A stretch of DNA of 64,000 nt from CABZJG01 sp902512685 (GTDB lineage Bacteria > Pseudomonadota > Alphaproteobacteria > Rhodobacterales > Rhodobacteraceae), in contig CP179201.1 in NCBI GenBank assembly GCA_051201605.1, positions 3,410,001-3,474,000 on the forward strand, written 5' to 3'. The notes under the pieces are model-generated. The model was given only the letters and a program-made list of their open reading frames with translations. It had not been told where the DNA came from and made no database searches. Shown one piece after another: positions 36,794 through 46,153 of this stretch. Each line of letters opens with the position of its first letter. Position 1 is the first letter of the stretch. The translations under genes and the position numbers were made by a program.

Positions 36794-37420
36794 ATGTGGG
36801 ACCGTAATCAAATGGCCGCGCGCGCTGCGCAAGAACTGCAAGACGGCTGGTATGTCAATCTGGGCATCGGCATTCCAACGCTGGTCAGCAACTATATTCC
36901 TGAAGGGATCGAGGTGACGCTGCAATCGGAAAACGGCATGCTGGGCATGGGCCCTTTTCCGGTCGAAGGCACGGAAGACCCCGATCTTATAAACGCCGGC
37001 AAACAGACCATTACCGAATTGCCGCAGACCGCCTATTTCGACAGTGCCACCAGCTTTGGCATGATCCGCGGCGGCAAGATTGCAATGGCAATTTTGGGCG
37101 CAATGGAAGTGGCCGAAAACGGCGATCTGGCCAATTGGATGATCCCCGGCAAGCTGGTCAAAGGCATGGGCGGAGCGATGGATTTGGTGGCCGGTGTGGG
37201 CCGCGTGGTTGTGGTCATGGATCACACCAACAAACACGGGCAAAGCAAAGTGCTAAAAGCCTGCACATTGCCGCTGACGGGCAAGGGCGTTGTTGACCGG
37301 ATCATCACCAACTTGGGTGTGCTTGATGTGGTTGCAGGCGGTCTGAAAATCGTCGAATGCGCCGAGGGCGTCAGCGAAGCTGAGATGCGCGCCTCAACCG
37401 AAGCCACAATCGTCGACTAG
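36794..37420 (+). CDS. scoB: 3-oxoacid CoA-transferase, subunit B
   Basis: The catalytic glutamate that forms the CoA thioester is E46 in the SENGMLGMGP motif. The start is the ATG at 36794, 8 bases after AGGAG; a TTG at 36788 is too close. The 208 residues are normal for the beta subunit. It is coupled to scoA in a two-gene operon, which fits the paired alpha-beta enzyme. Confidence 0.94.
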   Translation: MWDRNQMAARAAQELQDGWYVNLGIGIPTLVSNYIPEGIEVTLQSENGMLGMGPFPVEGTEDPDLINAGKQTITELPQTAYFDSATSFGMIRGGKIAMAILGAMEVAENGDLANWMIPGKLVKGMGGAMDLVAGVGRVVVVMDHTNKHGQSKVLKACTLPLTGKGVVDRIITNLGVLDVVAGGLKIVECAEGVSEAEMRASTEATIVD

Positions 37421-37568
37421 GCTAAATTAGAGATCTCAGCCCTGGACTGCGTGATTGTTTTCGGACTGCCCGGACACTTTTGTTAAACCGTTGTGATTTT
37501 GGTACTTTTATTGCTATCAACTGGATATATGATGCACAAAACAGTGATCGGGCAACCAAAGGGCAAAA

Positions 37569-38708
37569 ATGAAAACGACTAATGTGATCAGACTTTTGTT
37601 TGCGGCAATGCTAAGTATATTGGGCGCAGCCCATACTTTTGCACAGTCCATAAACCTAAGTGAAATTGACACGTCGGTGCGCCTTCATGCCGATACGTCG
37701 CTGATCATCACGGTTCCCGACGGCATTCAAGAGGTTACCATTGCCAATCCCAGGATCGCAGATTTTTCCGTGGTATCGGATACATCGCTATATTTAATTG
37801 GTAAATTACCTGGTCTGACCTCGCTTACCTTTCTAAGCGATAGCGGTGCTCATTTAAAAACCATCGAGGTTAAAGTCGAAATCGATGTGCGTGAATTACG
37901 CGCCAGACTTCGCGAAGTATTGCCAAAAGATAAGCTGCGCGTAATGCCTGCCAATCAGGGGGTCATATTATCCGGAACTGTTAGCAGCGCGAAAAAATTA
38001 AAGCTGGCGATGGAAATTGCAGAGCAGTTTTTCCCGGGCAAAGTGTCCAATGCCATTACACTGCACACTGCCGTTAAACACAGATTTTCTCTTAATGTAA
38101 TTAAATTAAGCGAGCCTCAGATTGCCAGCCTAAAAAGCAAAAACCAACTTTTTGAAGAGCCTCGAAGTTCCGCCAGCGCAAAATCGCAAGATTTAAGCCA
38201 ATTCACCCTGCTTATGGACATATCAAAGAAGCAGAAGTTCATATCCGATCATCAAATCCCGACTATTAATCAACAAACGTTAACCATTAGTTCGGCAAAA
38301 GCCCAAACAGCTTTTTTTGGCCAAGCATTTGATGCCCCGGTCCTGACCAAGGGCTCGCAAATCACTATTTCGCAATTGCGCAGTGGTCTGTTTGTCACCA
38401 GTAAAATCAATGCACAAGCCAATAACCTGGTTGAATTGCAGCTAAAAGTGGAAAGCGCGACCCCGCAAGCCGTCAGCGCCAAGCCCAGAGGGTTTACCAC
38501 CTTTCTGATCGAGCGTCAGTCTGTCAGCCATAAAATGGCGCTGAACAAAGGCTTTATAACGCTTTTGGAAATCGGAGGCCCCTCAGAGACGTTACAAAGG
38601 GTGCACAGCATCTTTGATTTCTATGTCAACACATTGGTTCAGCCAAAATCAAAGCCGCGTAATGACGTGCGATATTTTTTGGTATTCGATGGCACGGCGA
38701 GCGGGTGA
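37569..38708 (+). CDS. Degenerate secretin-like protein (pilus-assembly N-domain, CpaC-related)
   Basis: The 379-residue exported protein has a signal peptide (MKTTNVIRLLFAAMLSILGA...AQ). Residues about 30-110 resemble the pilus-assembly N-domain of CpaC (VRLHADTSLIITVPDGIQEVTIANP, then SLYLIGKLPGLTSLTFL), and a BON-like stretch follows (LREVLPKDKLRVMPANQGVILSGTV). The last part only loosely follows a secretin: QTAFFGQAFDAPV and ITISQLRSGLFVTSKINA sit where the usual gate and barrel strands would be, but the standard closing VPxLGDIPxLG motif is missing. No other tad/pilus gene is adjacent. Codon use looks more A/T-rich than in neighbours. Function is unknown. Confidence 0.65.
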   Translation: MKTTNVIRLLFAAMLSILGAAHTFAQSINLSEIDTSVRLHADTSLIITVPDGIQEVTIANPRIADFSVVSDTSLYLIGKLPGLTSLTFLSDSGAHLKTIEVKVEIDVRELRARLREVLPKDKLRVMPANQGVILSGTVSSAKKLKLAMEIAEQFFPGKVSNAITLHTAVKHRFSLNVIKLSEPQIASLKSKNQLFEEPRSSASAKSQDLSQFTLLMDISKKQKFISDHQIPTINQQTLTISSAKAQTAFFGQAFDAPVLTKGSQITISQLRSGLFVTSKINAQANNLVELQLKVESATPQAVSAKPRGFTTFLIERQSVSHKMALNKGFITLLEIGGPSETLQRVHSIFDFYVNTLVQPKSKPRNDVRYFLVFDGTASG

Positions 38709-38789
38709 ATTACCCCATATGCTGTGCAGGGCAAAGTTCTAGAGCGCGCTGTGCCTAGCCAAACCAATTAATTGGGCTAAAAAACCCTC

Positions 38790-41198
38790 ATGACAAACAG
38801 CGCCGACATAGTTCTTAAATGGATTTCAAGCAAAGGCTGGCACCTGTTTCCCCATCAGCGCGACATGCTGCACAGTGCCGATTTACCCGCCCAGTTGTTA
38901 ATCGCCCCTACTGGCGCAGGAAAGACTCTGGCCGGATTTCTGCCCACACTGGCAGAATTGGCAAGCCACCCACACCAAGGCCTGCACACTATTTATGTCT
39001 CACCGCTGAAAGCTTTGACCGCAGATATAAAGCGCAACCTGATGACCCCAATTCATGATCTGAATTTGGATATTAAAGTTGAGGATCGCACCGGCGATAC
39101 ATCTTCGCATATCAAACGTCGCCAACGGGCCGATCCGCCACAAATCCTTTTGACCACACCAGAAAGCCTTGCGCTGCTGATCTCTTATCCAGAGGCCACA
39201 AAAATTTTTGCCGGGGTGCAAAGGGTATTGGTGGATGAAATTCACGCATTGGCCGAAAGCAAACGCGGCGATCAACTGGTCTTGGCATTAAGTCGTCTCA
39301 ATGGAATTTGTCCCACCCTGCGGCGGGTTGGATTATCTGCCACAGTGGATGATCCGCAGGCGATCACCGAATTGCTATCCGGCTCAGCCGATGGCTGCCC
39401 CGTCTGTCTGGCCGATGGCGGACCAGCGCCCGATATATCAATGCTTAAAACCGATGTGCCACCACCTTGGTCCGGAGCGGGCGGGCGCTATGCGGTTGAG
39501 CCTGTACTAGAGCAGATTAAACAGCATAAAACGACACTTGTTTTTCACAACACTCGCGCACAGGCAGAGATATTTTTTCATCACCTTTGGCTTGCCAACA
39601 ACGATCATCTTCCAATTGCGATCCATCATGGCAGCCTTGATCGGGTGCAGCGGCAAAACGTTGAAACCGCAATGACAGCAGGAAAGCTGCGCGCAATTGT
39701 ATGTACCGGTAGCCTAGATCTTGGCATTGACTGGGGCGATGTGGATTTGGTCATTCAAATTGGCGCGCCAAAGAATGTAAAGCGCTTGGTTCAGCGCATC
39801 GGGCGTGCCAACCACCGCTATAATGCCCCCTCCAAAGCCTTGATTGTTCCAGCCAACCGGTTTGAGGTTGTTGAATGCGTGGCCGCGCTTGAAGCCGTGA
39901 TCGCAAATGATCTTGATGGTGAAAAGCGCGGCAGCAAACCATTAGATGTGCTCTGCCAGCATATCGTATTGGTCGCCTGTGCCGGGCCTTTTGATGCGGA
40001 TGAACTGTATGCTGAGGTCTACACCGCCGGCAGCTATAGCGCGCTGAGCCGGGCCGATTTTGACCAATGCGTAGATTTTTGTACCACGGGGGGCTACGCG
40101 CTAAAGCGATATGACCAATGGCACCGTCTGATGCGGCAACCAGATGGCCTTTATCGGTTGCGCGATCTGCGCAGCGCGCCGCGCATCCGGATGAACGCCG
40201 GCACCATACAAGACAGCGACACCCTAAAAGTTCGGCTTCAACGCCGGCGCGGCGGCAAACCGCTGGGCGAAATTGAAGAAGCCTTTGCCGCTACGCTTTC
40301 GCCCGGCGATACGTTTTTGATCGGCGGTCAGGTGGTGCGGTTTGAAAACCTGCGCGACATGACAGTCGAGGTTTCCCGTCAGGCCAACAAAAAACCAAAA
40401 ATTGCGGTTTTTAGCGGTACAAAATTTGCCACCTCAACTCAGTTATCTGCGCGAATATTAAGCCGCTTTGCCACAAAAAACTGGTCTGGCCTTCCCCGCC
40501 ATACGGTACATTGGCTTGAGCAACAGACACGTATTTCAACCCTGCCACTGCCTGACAGGCTCTTGCTTGAAACCTTCCCCCGTCAGGACCTGCATCATCT
40601 GTGCATTTATGGCTTTGCCGGACGTAACGCCCAGCAAACACTTGGACTATTGCTGAGCAAACAGCTTGAAGCAAGGGGGCTTGCACCCTTGGGATTCGTG
40701 GCCACAGATTATGCAACGCTGATTTGGGGGTTAGAGCCAATTAAAACCCCGAAAAGCCTGTTTGACCCTGATGATTTGGAACAGGGGTTGGGCGATTGGT
40801 TGGCCGGCAATGCTGTGATGAAGCGCAGCTTTCGCGCCGTCGCCACCATTTCAGGTTTGATCGAACGAAATCTGCCGGGACTGCAAAAATCGGGCCGCCA
40901 AGCGACTTTTTCCTCTGATATTCTCTATGACACTTTATTGAAATACGACCCGGATCACCTGATGATGCAAATAACCAAAAGCGAAGCAATGAGTGGGTTG
41001 GTAGATTTTTCTCGCATTCGGCAAATGCTGGATCGGATAGAAGGCCGGATTGATCATCGCGCCCTGCCACACTTATCACCGTTTTCTGCACCCCTATTTT
41101 TAGAAGCAGGACGGGTTCCGGTAGAAGGACAAGCGGTCGAGCGGTTGATTTCTGAGCACACAGAGGCCCTTATTAAGGAAGCTGGATTGGATTTCTAG
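38790..41198 (+). CDS. Ligase-associated DNA-damage-response DEXH helicase (Lhr-like)
   Basis: An 802-residue SF2 helicase of the Lhr group. Motif I is APTGAGKTLAGFLP near 48-61, motif II is DEIH followed by ALAESKRGDQL, motif III is LSATVDDP, and the second RecA fold has FHNTRAQAE and QRIGRANHRY. The long C-terminal part with GGQVVRFENLRDM and the GFAGRNAQQTLG region is typical of the ligase-associated subgroup. That system usually has an ATP-dependent ligase, an MBL-fold exonuclease and PdeM. PdeM follows after 37 bases, but ligase and exonuclease are absent from the window. Confidence 0.92.
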   Translation: MTNSADIVLKWISSKGWHLFPHQRDMLHSADLPAQLLIAPTGAGKTLAGFLPTLAELASHPHQGLHTIYVSPLKALTADIKRNLMTPIHDLNLDIKVEDRTGDTSSHIKRRQRADPPQILLTTPESLALLISYPEATKIFAGVQRVLVDEIHALAESKRGDQLVLALSRLNGICPTLRRVGLSATVDDPQAITELLSGSADGCPVCLADGGPAPDISMLKTDVPPPWSGAGGRYAVEPVLEQIKQHKTTLVFHNTRAQAEIFFHHLWLANNDHLPIAIHHGSLDRVQRQNVETAMTAGKLRAIVCTGSLDLGIDWGDVDLVIQIGAPKNVKRLVQRIGRANHRYNAPSKALIVPANRFEVVECVAALEAVIANDLDGEKRGSKPLDVLCQHIVLVACAGPFDADELYAEVYTAGSYSALSRADFDQCVDFCTTGGYALKRYDQWHRLMRQPDGLYRLRDLRSAPRIRMNAGTIQDSDTLKVRLQRRRGGKPLGEIEEAFAATLSPGDTFLIGGQVVRFENLRDMTVEVSRQANKKPKIAVFSGTKFATSTQLSARILSRFATKNWSGLPRHTVHWLEQQTRISTLPLPDRLLLETFPRQDLHHLCIYGFAGRNAQQTLGLLLSKQLEARGLAPLGFVATDYATLIWGLEPIKTPKSLFDPDDLEQGLGDWLAGNAVMKRSFRAVATISGLIERNLPGLQKSGRQATFSSDILYDTLLKYDPDHLMMQITKSEAMSGLVDFSRIRQMLDRIEGRIDHRALPHLSPFSAPLFLEAGRVPVEGQAVERLISEHTEALIKEAGLDF

Positions 41199-41235
41199 AC
41201 TTGCCAAATGCATCGAACTCTGCCCTTTAAGGGAT

Positions 41236-41901
41236 ATGAGCAGCTATCACTTTACTTTGGCAGGCGCATCTTTGGTTGCTTTGGGCTCTGGAGCCCTTTG
41301 GTGGCCCGAGAAAAATCTGCTGTGTGTTTCAGATTTACATCTGGGTAAAGCCGATCGGGCCATGCGCCAAGGCGGCCCTATGTTGCCGCCCTATGAAACC
41401 CGCGACACGCTTTATCGGCTTGAGGCCGACATCACCCTGACCCGCGCTGAAGTCATTGTGTGTTTGGGCGATAGTTTTGATGACAAGCTCTCTGGGGACC
41501 GTCTGCCTGAGGCTGAACTGCAATGGATATCGCGTCTGCAAACCGGGCGGCGATGGATCTGGATTGAGGGCAACCATGATCCCGGCCCCATGGAATTAGG
41601 CGGCACATATATGTCTGCGCTTCCCGAGCCCCCATTGGTGTTCCGGCATATTTCAAGCAGTCAGGAAAATGGCGAAATTTCAGGTCATTATCACCCCAAA
41701 GCCCAAATAAGCCTGCGGGGGAAATCAATTTCAAAACCCTGCTTTTTGCTTGACAGTGACCGGTTGGTCCTGCCCGCCTATGGAACCTTTACAGGCGGGC
41801 TTAAGACCCAGTCCGACGTACTGTGCTGCTTGATGCGGCCCGAAGCGGTTGCCATTTTAACCGGAAAACAGGCCCGCCCAATCCAAATGCCGCGTGATTA
41901 A
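41236..41901 (+). CDS. pdeM: Ligase-associated DNA damage response endonuclease PdeM
   Basis: A calcineurin-type metallophosphoesterase. Metal ligands are in SDLHLGK (D33, H35), LGDSFDD (D79), EGNHDPG (N113, H114) and the later GHYHPKA. The 221 residues match PdeM. It lies directly after the Lhr-like helicase, the usual pairing for this DNA repair set. The stop overlaps the convergent folD by 4 bases. Nuclease activity is known for the family only in part, so the biochemical role is inference. Confidence 0.92.
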   Translation: MSSYHFTLAGASLVALGSGALWWPEKNLLCVSDLHLGKADRAMRQGGPMLPPYETRDTLYRLEADITLTRAEVIVCLGDSFDDKLSGDRLPEAELQWISRLQTGRRWIWIEGNHDPGPMELGGTYMSALPEPPLVFRHISSSQENGEISGHYHPKAQISLRGKSISKPCFLLDSDRLVLPAYGTFTGGLKTQSDVLCCLMRPEAVAILTGKQARPIQMPRD

Positions 41902-42791
41902 ACCGTAAGTCCTTCGGGTTCAGCTACCCCGTTTGAGCGGCAGCAGGCTGTCACCGTATTGGCCAAAAGACATGCGATCGTCATCGGCCCAACGCCCCCC
42001 GGAACAGGGGTAATGGCACCGGCCACAGCAGCGCAGCTTTCGTAATCCACATCCCCAACCAAGCGCGTACCGCCCTCGGGTTTATCGATCCGGTTGATGC
42101 CGACATCAATGACCGTGGCCCCCGGTTTGATCCAGTCGCCGGGCACCATTTGAGCGCGGCCAACGGCGGCCACCACAATATCGGCGCGGCGCACTACATC
42201 CGGCAGGTTTTTGGTGCGGCTGTGCGCCACTGTTACCGTGCAGCTATCATTGAGCAGCAGTTGTACCATTGGCTTGCCAACAATGTTTGAGCGCCCGACA
42301 ACAACCGCATCAAGTCCGGACAAAGATCCATGATGATCGCGCAGCATCATCAAACAGCCCAGCGGCGTGCATGGTACCATCGACTTTTGACCTGTGCCAA
42401 GCAATCCGACGTTTGAAATATGAAATCCGTCCACATCTTTTTCTGGCGCAATCGAATTGATCACCAGATCCTCGTTCAGATGACCGGGCAATGGCAATTG
42501 CACCAAAATACCATGCACCGCAGGATCTGCATTCAGTTGATCGATCAAGGCCAATAGATCGGCTTCGGATGTGCCGGCATCGAGCTTATGCTCATAGCTG
42601 TTCATCCCCACCTCGGTGGTTTGCTTTCCCTTTGATCGCACATAAACCTGACTTGCAGGATCTTCGCCTACAAGTACCACGGCAAGCCCCGGCGTGATTT
42701 GATGCTGTGATTTCAGCGCAGCAACATGGCCTGCGACCTGTTCGCGAATCTGCGCGGCAAAGGCTTTTCCATCAATAATCTTGGCGCTCAT
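41898..42791 (-). CDS. folD: Bifunctional methylenetetrahydrofolate dehydrogenase / cyclohydrolase
   Basis: FolD interconverts 5,10-methylene-THF, methenyl-THF and 10-formyl-THF using NADP. The catalytic lysine lies in YVRSKGKQTTEVGM near residues 51-64, the substrate motif is LPLPGHLNEDLVINSIAPEKDVDGFH, and the cofactor site is VVVGRSNIVGKPMVQLL. The 297 residues fit. fhs lies upstream on the same strand with a 117-base gap that contains an inverted repeat; both enzymes act on the same folate pool. Confidence 0.96.
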   Translation of the reverse strand: MSAKIIDGKAFAAQIREQVAGHVAALKSQHQITPGLAVVLVGEDPASQVYVRSKGKQTTEVGMNSYEHKLDAGTSEADLLALIDQLNADPAVHGILVQLPLPGHLNEDLVINSIAPEKDVDGFHISNVGLLGTGQKSMVPCTPLGCLMMLRDHHGSLSGLDAVVVGRSNIVGKPMVQLLLNDSCTVTVAHSRTKNLPDVVRRADIVVAAVGRAQMVPGDWIKPGATVIDVGINRIDKPEGGTRLVGDVDYESCAAVAGAITPVPGGVGPMTIACLLANTVTACCRSNGVAEPEGLTV

Positions 42792-42821
42792 TGGTGCGTT
42801 CCTTTTATCTATTTAACGCTG

Positions 42822-42867
42822 TGGTGGTCTTGGCCTAATTATGCAGCTTACACAGCAAAGACCACCA
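42822..42867. repeat. Inverted repeat between fhs and folD
   Basis: TGGTGGTCTT (42822-42831) and AAGACCACCA (42858-42867) are perfect 10-bp arms separated by 26 bases. A stem-loop could form in the fhs-folD transcript, either as a processing signal or an attenuator. There is no T run, so it is not a classic terminator. Confidence 0.45.
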
Positions 42868-42908
42868 GCAGATACTTTGTCAATTGGGCAAAAACTACCT
42901 ATCTGGGG

Positions 42909-44585
42909 TTAAAACAGCCCTTCAATTTGGCCCTCAGGATTAAGCATAATCGCTTCTGAGGCCGGCACTGATGGCAATCCTGGCATTGTCATAATCTCAC
43001 CACAGATCACAACGATAAATCCGGCTCCAGCGCTTAGACGCACTTCGCGCACTGGCACCGAATGGCCCAAAGGCGCCCCGCGGCGGTTCGGATCGGTGGT
43101 AAAGCTGTATTGGGTTTTCGCCATACAGACCGGAAGATGGCCATAACCTGCTGCTTCCCAGTCTTTGAGTTGGTTGCGGATTTTTCCATCAGCCAAGACT
43201 TCATCCGCGCGATAAATCCGCTTTGCCACAGTTTCGATTTTCTCAAATAGGCTCAGATCATCGCTGTAAAGCGGTGCAAAGTTAGCCATGTCCGCATCAG
43301 CGATTTCCGCCACGCGGGTTGCCAGTTCAATCGTACCCTCGGACCCTTTTTCCCAGTGCTGGCACAAAATGGCTTCTGCGCCCTGTTCAGCAACATAGTC
43401 TTTGACGGCTTGCACTTCGGCATCCGTATCCGTGACAAATTGGTTAATACCAACCAGAACAGGAACTCCAAAGGATTTAACATTCTCGATATGCCGTCCA
43501 AGATTCGAGCATCCGGCCTTTACCGCTTCGACATTTTCCGGCCCTAAGTCTGCTTTGGCCACGCCGCCGTTCATCTTCATTGCACGCACCGTAGCCACGA
43601 CCACCACAACCGCAGGCGCAAGGCCAGCTTTACGGCATTTGATATTCATGAATTTCTCGGCCCCAAGATCGGCGCCAAATCCGGCTTCGGTCACCACATA
43701 ATCTGCCACCTTTAGGGCTGTTGTGGTTGCCATCACAGAATTACAGCCATGGGCGATATTGGCAAATGGACCGCCGTGGACAAAGGCGGGATTATTTTCC
43801 AGCGTTTGAACCAAATTTGGCTGCATCGCATCTTTCAGCAGAACAGTCATCGCGCCGTCGGCTTTGATATCGCGGCAATAGATCGGCGTTCTGTCGCGCC
43901 GGTAAGCGACAATGATATCACCCAAACGCTTTTGCAGATCCTCAAGCGAGGTTGCCAAACACAAGATCGCCATGACCTCAGAGGCCACGGTGATATCAAA
44001 CCCGGTTTGACGCGGATAGCCGTTGGCCACCCCGCCCAGCGAGGTCACAATATCGCGCAGCGCCCGATCGTTCATATCCATCACCCGGCGCCAGACCACA
44101 CGGCGTTGGTCAATCTCAAGTTTGTTGCCCCAATAGATGTGATTATCGATCATCGCAGAGAGCAAGTTATGCGCTGATGTGATGGCGTGAAAATCGCCCG
44201 TAAAATGAAGGTTCATTTCCTCCATGGGGACAACTTGGGCATAACCGCCGCCGGCTGCGCCGCCCTTCATTCCAAAACAGGGGCCAAGCGAAGCTTCGCG
44301 GATACAAATGGCCGCCCGTTTTCCGATGCGGTTAAGCCCGTCGCCCAATCCAACAGTGGTAGTGGTTTTGCCTTCGCCGGCAGGTGTTGGGTTGATCGCG
44401 GTCACCAAGATAAGCTTGCCGTTGGGCTTGCTTTGAACCGAGTTAATAAAGTCCTGACTGACCTTTGCCTTATCGTGGCCATAGGGCAAAAGATGTTCGG
44501 ACGGAATATCCAATTTAGCGCCAATCTCTTGGATCGGTTTTTTATTGGCTTCGCGGGCAATTTCGATATCTGATTTATAACTCAT
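42909..44585 (-). CDS. fhs: Formate-tetrahydrofolate ligase
   Basis: Fhs makes 10-formyl-THF from formate, THF and ATP. The ATP loop TPAGEGKTTTTVGLGD begins at 67; KGGAAGGGYAQVVPMEEMNLHFTGD and the FANIAHGCNS segment are strong family marks. The 558 residues match. With folD downstream it can move one-carbon units between formate and methylene-THF. This pair is common in marine roseobacters that oxidise methyl compounds (established for the group, not shown here). Confidence 0.97.
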   Translation of the reverse strand: MSYKSDIEIAREANKKPIQEIGAKLDIPSEHLLPYGHDKAKVSQDFINSVQSKPNGKLILVTAINPTPAGEGKTTTTVGLGDGLNRIGKRAAICIREASLGPCFGMKGGAAGGGYAQVVPMEEMNLHFTGDFHAITSAHNLLSAMIDNHIYWGNKLEIDQRRVVWRRVMDMNDRALRDIVTSLGGVANGYPRQTGFDITVASEVMAILCLATSLEDLQKRLGDIIVAYRRDRTPIYCRDIKADGAMTVLLKDAMQPNLVQTLENNPAFVHGGPFANIAHGCNSVMATTTALKVADYVVTEAGFGADLGAEKFMNIKCRKAGLAPAVVVVVATVRAMKMNGGVAKADLGPENVEAVKAGCSNLGRHIENVKSFGVPVLVGINQFVTDTDAEVQAVKDYVAEQGAEAILCQHWEKGSEGTIELATRVAEIADADMANFAPLYSDDLSLFEKIETVAKRIYRADEVLADGKIRNQLKDWEAAGYGHLPVCMAKTQYSFTTDPNRRGAPLGHSVPVREVRLSAGAGFIVVICGEIMTMPGLPSVPASEAIMLNPEGQIEGLF

Positions 44586-44758
44586 AATTCATTCCCTATT
44601 GGGTGCATGGGTATACTCTGGACTGCGTATAATGCGCCTTGTCTATAAACAGCACGGCGATTCCGACAATTTTTAGGTCGCATGCGGCGGGCGCTGACAT
44701 GACAGTTTCGCATCCGAAACCTAAGGCGCGTATCGCAATGGTCATAATTGGTTCATCG

Positions 44759-44781
44759 CAAACTGGAAATTTGGCAGTTTG
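44759..44781. repeat. Inverted repeat in the fhs upstream region
   Basis: CAAACTG and CAGTTTG (44759-44765, 44775-44781) are perfect 7-bp arms around a 9-base spacer, in the 244-base gap between the PPOX-family gene and fhs. It may be an operator for fhs. The gap has no convincing gene; a 73-codon open frame within it lacks recognisable features. Confidence 0.35.
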
Positions 44782-44829
44782 AGGGGGTTTCACCGACGCA
44801 CGCTCAATGACGGCCACTTGAATTTTACG

Positions 44830-45432
44830 TCACCAGAACGTCTTAATCGCCCGCTCTGGCCAGGCTCTATCAAACTCTTGCCCACCCGCTTCACCGTGGC
44901 TGGCTTCGGCAATAATCTCACCCATGGTTGGTAAATCTTGTGGCTTGTTCCCAGCCCATAATCCTGAGCGTAGAAGGGCGCGGGAACATTGGATATAGAC
45001 TTCTGAAATTTTGATCACGATCACCGTTTCCGGGCACTTGCCCTTGCGTTCAAAACCGGCCCGTAATTCGGTATCAGTGGTTAATTTTGCCCTACCATTG
45101 ACACGTACCACCTCATTGCTGCCCGTGACGATGAACATCAAAGACACCCGCCCGTCCTCAATAATATTGCGCAGGCTATCCAGCCGGTTATTGCCGCGCC
45201 AGTCGGGCATCAAAAGGGTCTGCGCATCACTGATCTGCACAACTGGTCCGGCGTCTCCGCGCGGGCTTCCGTCCGTACCCTCAGGCCCGTTAGTGGTCAG
45301 CACACAAAATTTCGATGCTACGATCCATTTCGCGTAAAGCGGGGTCAGAACAGGAGATACTTTTTTCAGTGCCGCCGCGCTCGGTTCACCATAAAGCGCC
45401 AGTAAATCATCCAGATTTTCGATATACTTCAT
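44830..45432 (-). CDS. Pyridoxamine 5'-phosphate oxidase family FMN protein
   Basis: The 200 residues match the FMN-dependent PPOX-like group: KFCVLTTNGPEGTDGSPRGDAGPVVQI, then LLMPDWRGNNRLDSLRNII and VSLMFIVTGSNEVVRVNGRA, the split-barrel strands that bind flavin. It resembles the MSMEG_1061-type subgroup rather than PdxH. The substrate is unknown. Its first 26 bases overlap the end of plsC in another frame, so it is coupled to that gene. Confidence 0.85.
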   Translation of the reverse strand: MKYIENLDDLLALYGEPSAAALKKVSPVLTPLYAKWIVASKFCVLTTNGPEGTDGSPRGDAGPVVQISDAQTLLMPDWRGNNRLDSLRNIIEDGRVSLMFIVTGSNEVVRVNGRAKLTTDTELRAGFERKGKCPETVIVIKISEVYIQCSRALLRSGLWAGNKPQDLPTMGEIIAEASHGEAGGQEFDRAWPERAIKTFW

Positions 45433-46153
45433 GGTTTTCCGCCTCTTGCATCAATATGTCTGACTGGGTCTCAACCACATTTTCCAATCGGGTTAAAAAA
45501 TCTTCTTTGTTCAGCCCTGGCCCGATTGTTGGTAAAAATTCGACAACCGCCAGACCCGGTTTTCGGTAAACACCCCGCCGTGGCCAAAAAATCCCCACAT
45601 TGGTCGCCGCTGGCACGCAGGGTTGACCGGTCTCTTTGTATAGAACCGCCGCGCCCACCTTATAGGGTAGTTTTGCTCTCGGTGCGACGCGGGTGCCTTG
45701 TGGGTAAATAACAAGTTGACCTGCTTGCGCCGTGCCGTTGCTGATATCAGCTAACATTTTCTTAATCGCTTCAGCCCGGCGGCCACGCTTTACGGGAATG
45801 CAATCCAAAAAATAGGCATACCAGCCAACAACCGGCGCCCATCTAAGGATATCCTTCATAATGAACTTTGGCTTAGGAATAACGCTAACAATTAAAATAA
45901 TATCAAAGAAGCTTTGGTGTTTACTGGCGATCAAAACGCCATCCGTTGGAACCGGACCGCGGATTTCCGACTTAAGACCGATCATCCATCCAGCAGTCCA
46001 ACGCACCCATCTGCAATACGTCCGCACCGTAAAACAGGCAAAGCGGTGGCTGACAGCAGACAATGGGGCAAAGGCCACGCCGATAACTGCCATCATAAGA
46101 TACATTTGAATGGAAAATAAAAATGACAGTAGCCAGCGCACCGCATATCGCAT
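45407..46153 (-). CDS. plsC: 1-acyl-sn-glycerol-3-phosphate acyltransferase (PlsC-like)
   Basis: PlsC acylates lysophosphatidic acid in membrane phospholipid synthesis. The catalytic HxxxxD motif is H79-Q-S-F-F-D84; the second motif reads YPQGTR instead of the usual EGTR; and KPKFIMKDILRWAPVVGW is the third block. The start is the ATG at 46153, which shares a base with the ftsX stop (TAATG), giving 248 residues; the frame stays open far upstream inside ftsX but without family similarity. The overlap suggests an ftsE-ftsX-plsC-PPOX operon. Confidence 0.9.
   Translation of the reverse strand: MRYAVRWLLSFLFSIQMYLMMAVIGVAFAPLSAVSHRFACFTVRTYCRWVRWTAGWMIGLKSEIRGPVPTDGVLIASKHQSFFDIILIVSVIPKPKFIMKDILRWAPVVGWYAYFLDCIPVKRGRRAEAIKKMLADISNGTAQAGQLVIYPQGTRVAPRAKLPYKVGAAVLYKETGQPCVPAATNVGIFWPRRGVYRKPGLAVVEFLPTIGPGLNKEDFLTRLENVVETQSDILMQEAENHEVYRKSG

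Noticed and set aside
44596..44817. A 73-codon open frame upstream of fhs on the minus strand
   Set aside because: No ribosome site, no recognisable domain, and it fills a probable promoter region; I regard it as chance.
44586..44829. A ZTP or THF riboswitch before fhs
   Set aside because: I looked for the conserved core motifs of both and did not find them; only a short inverted repeat is present.
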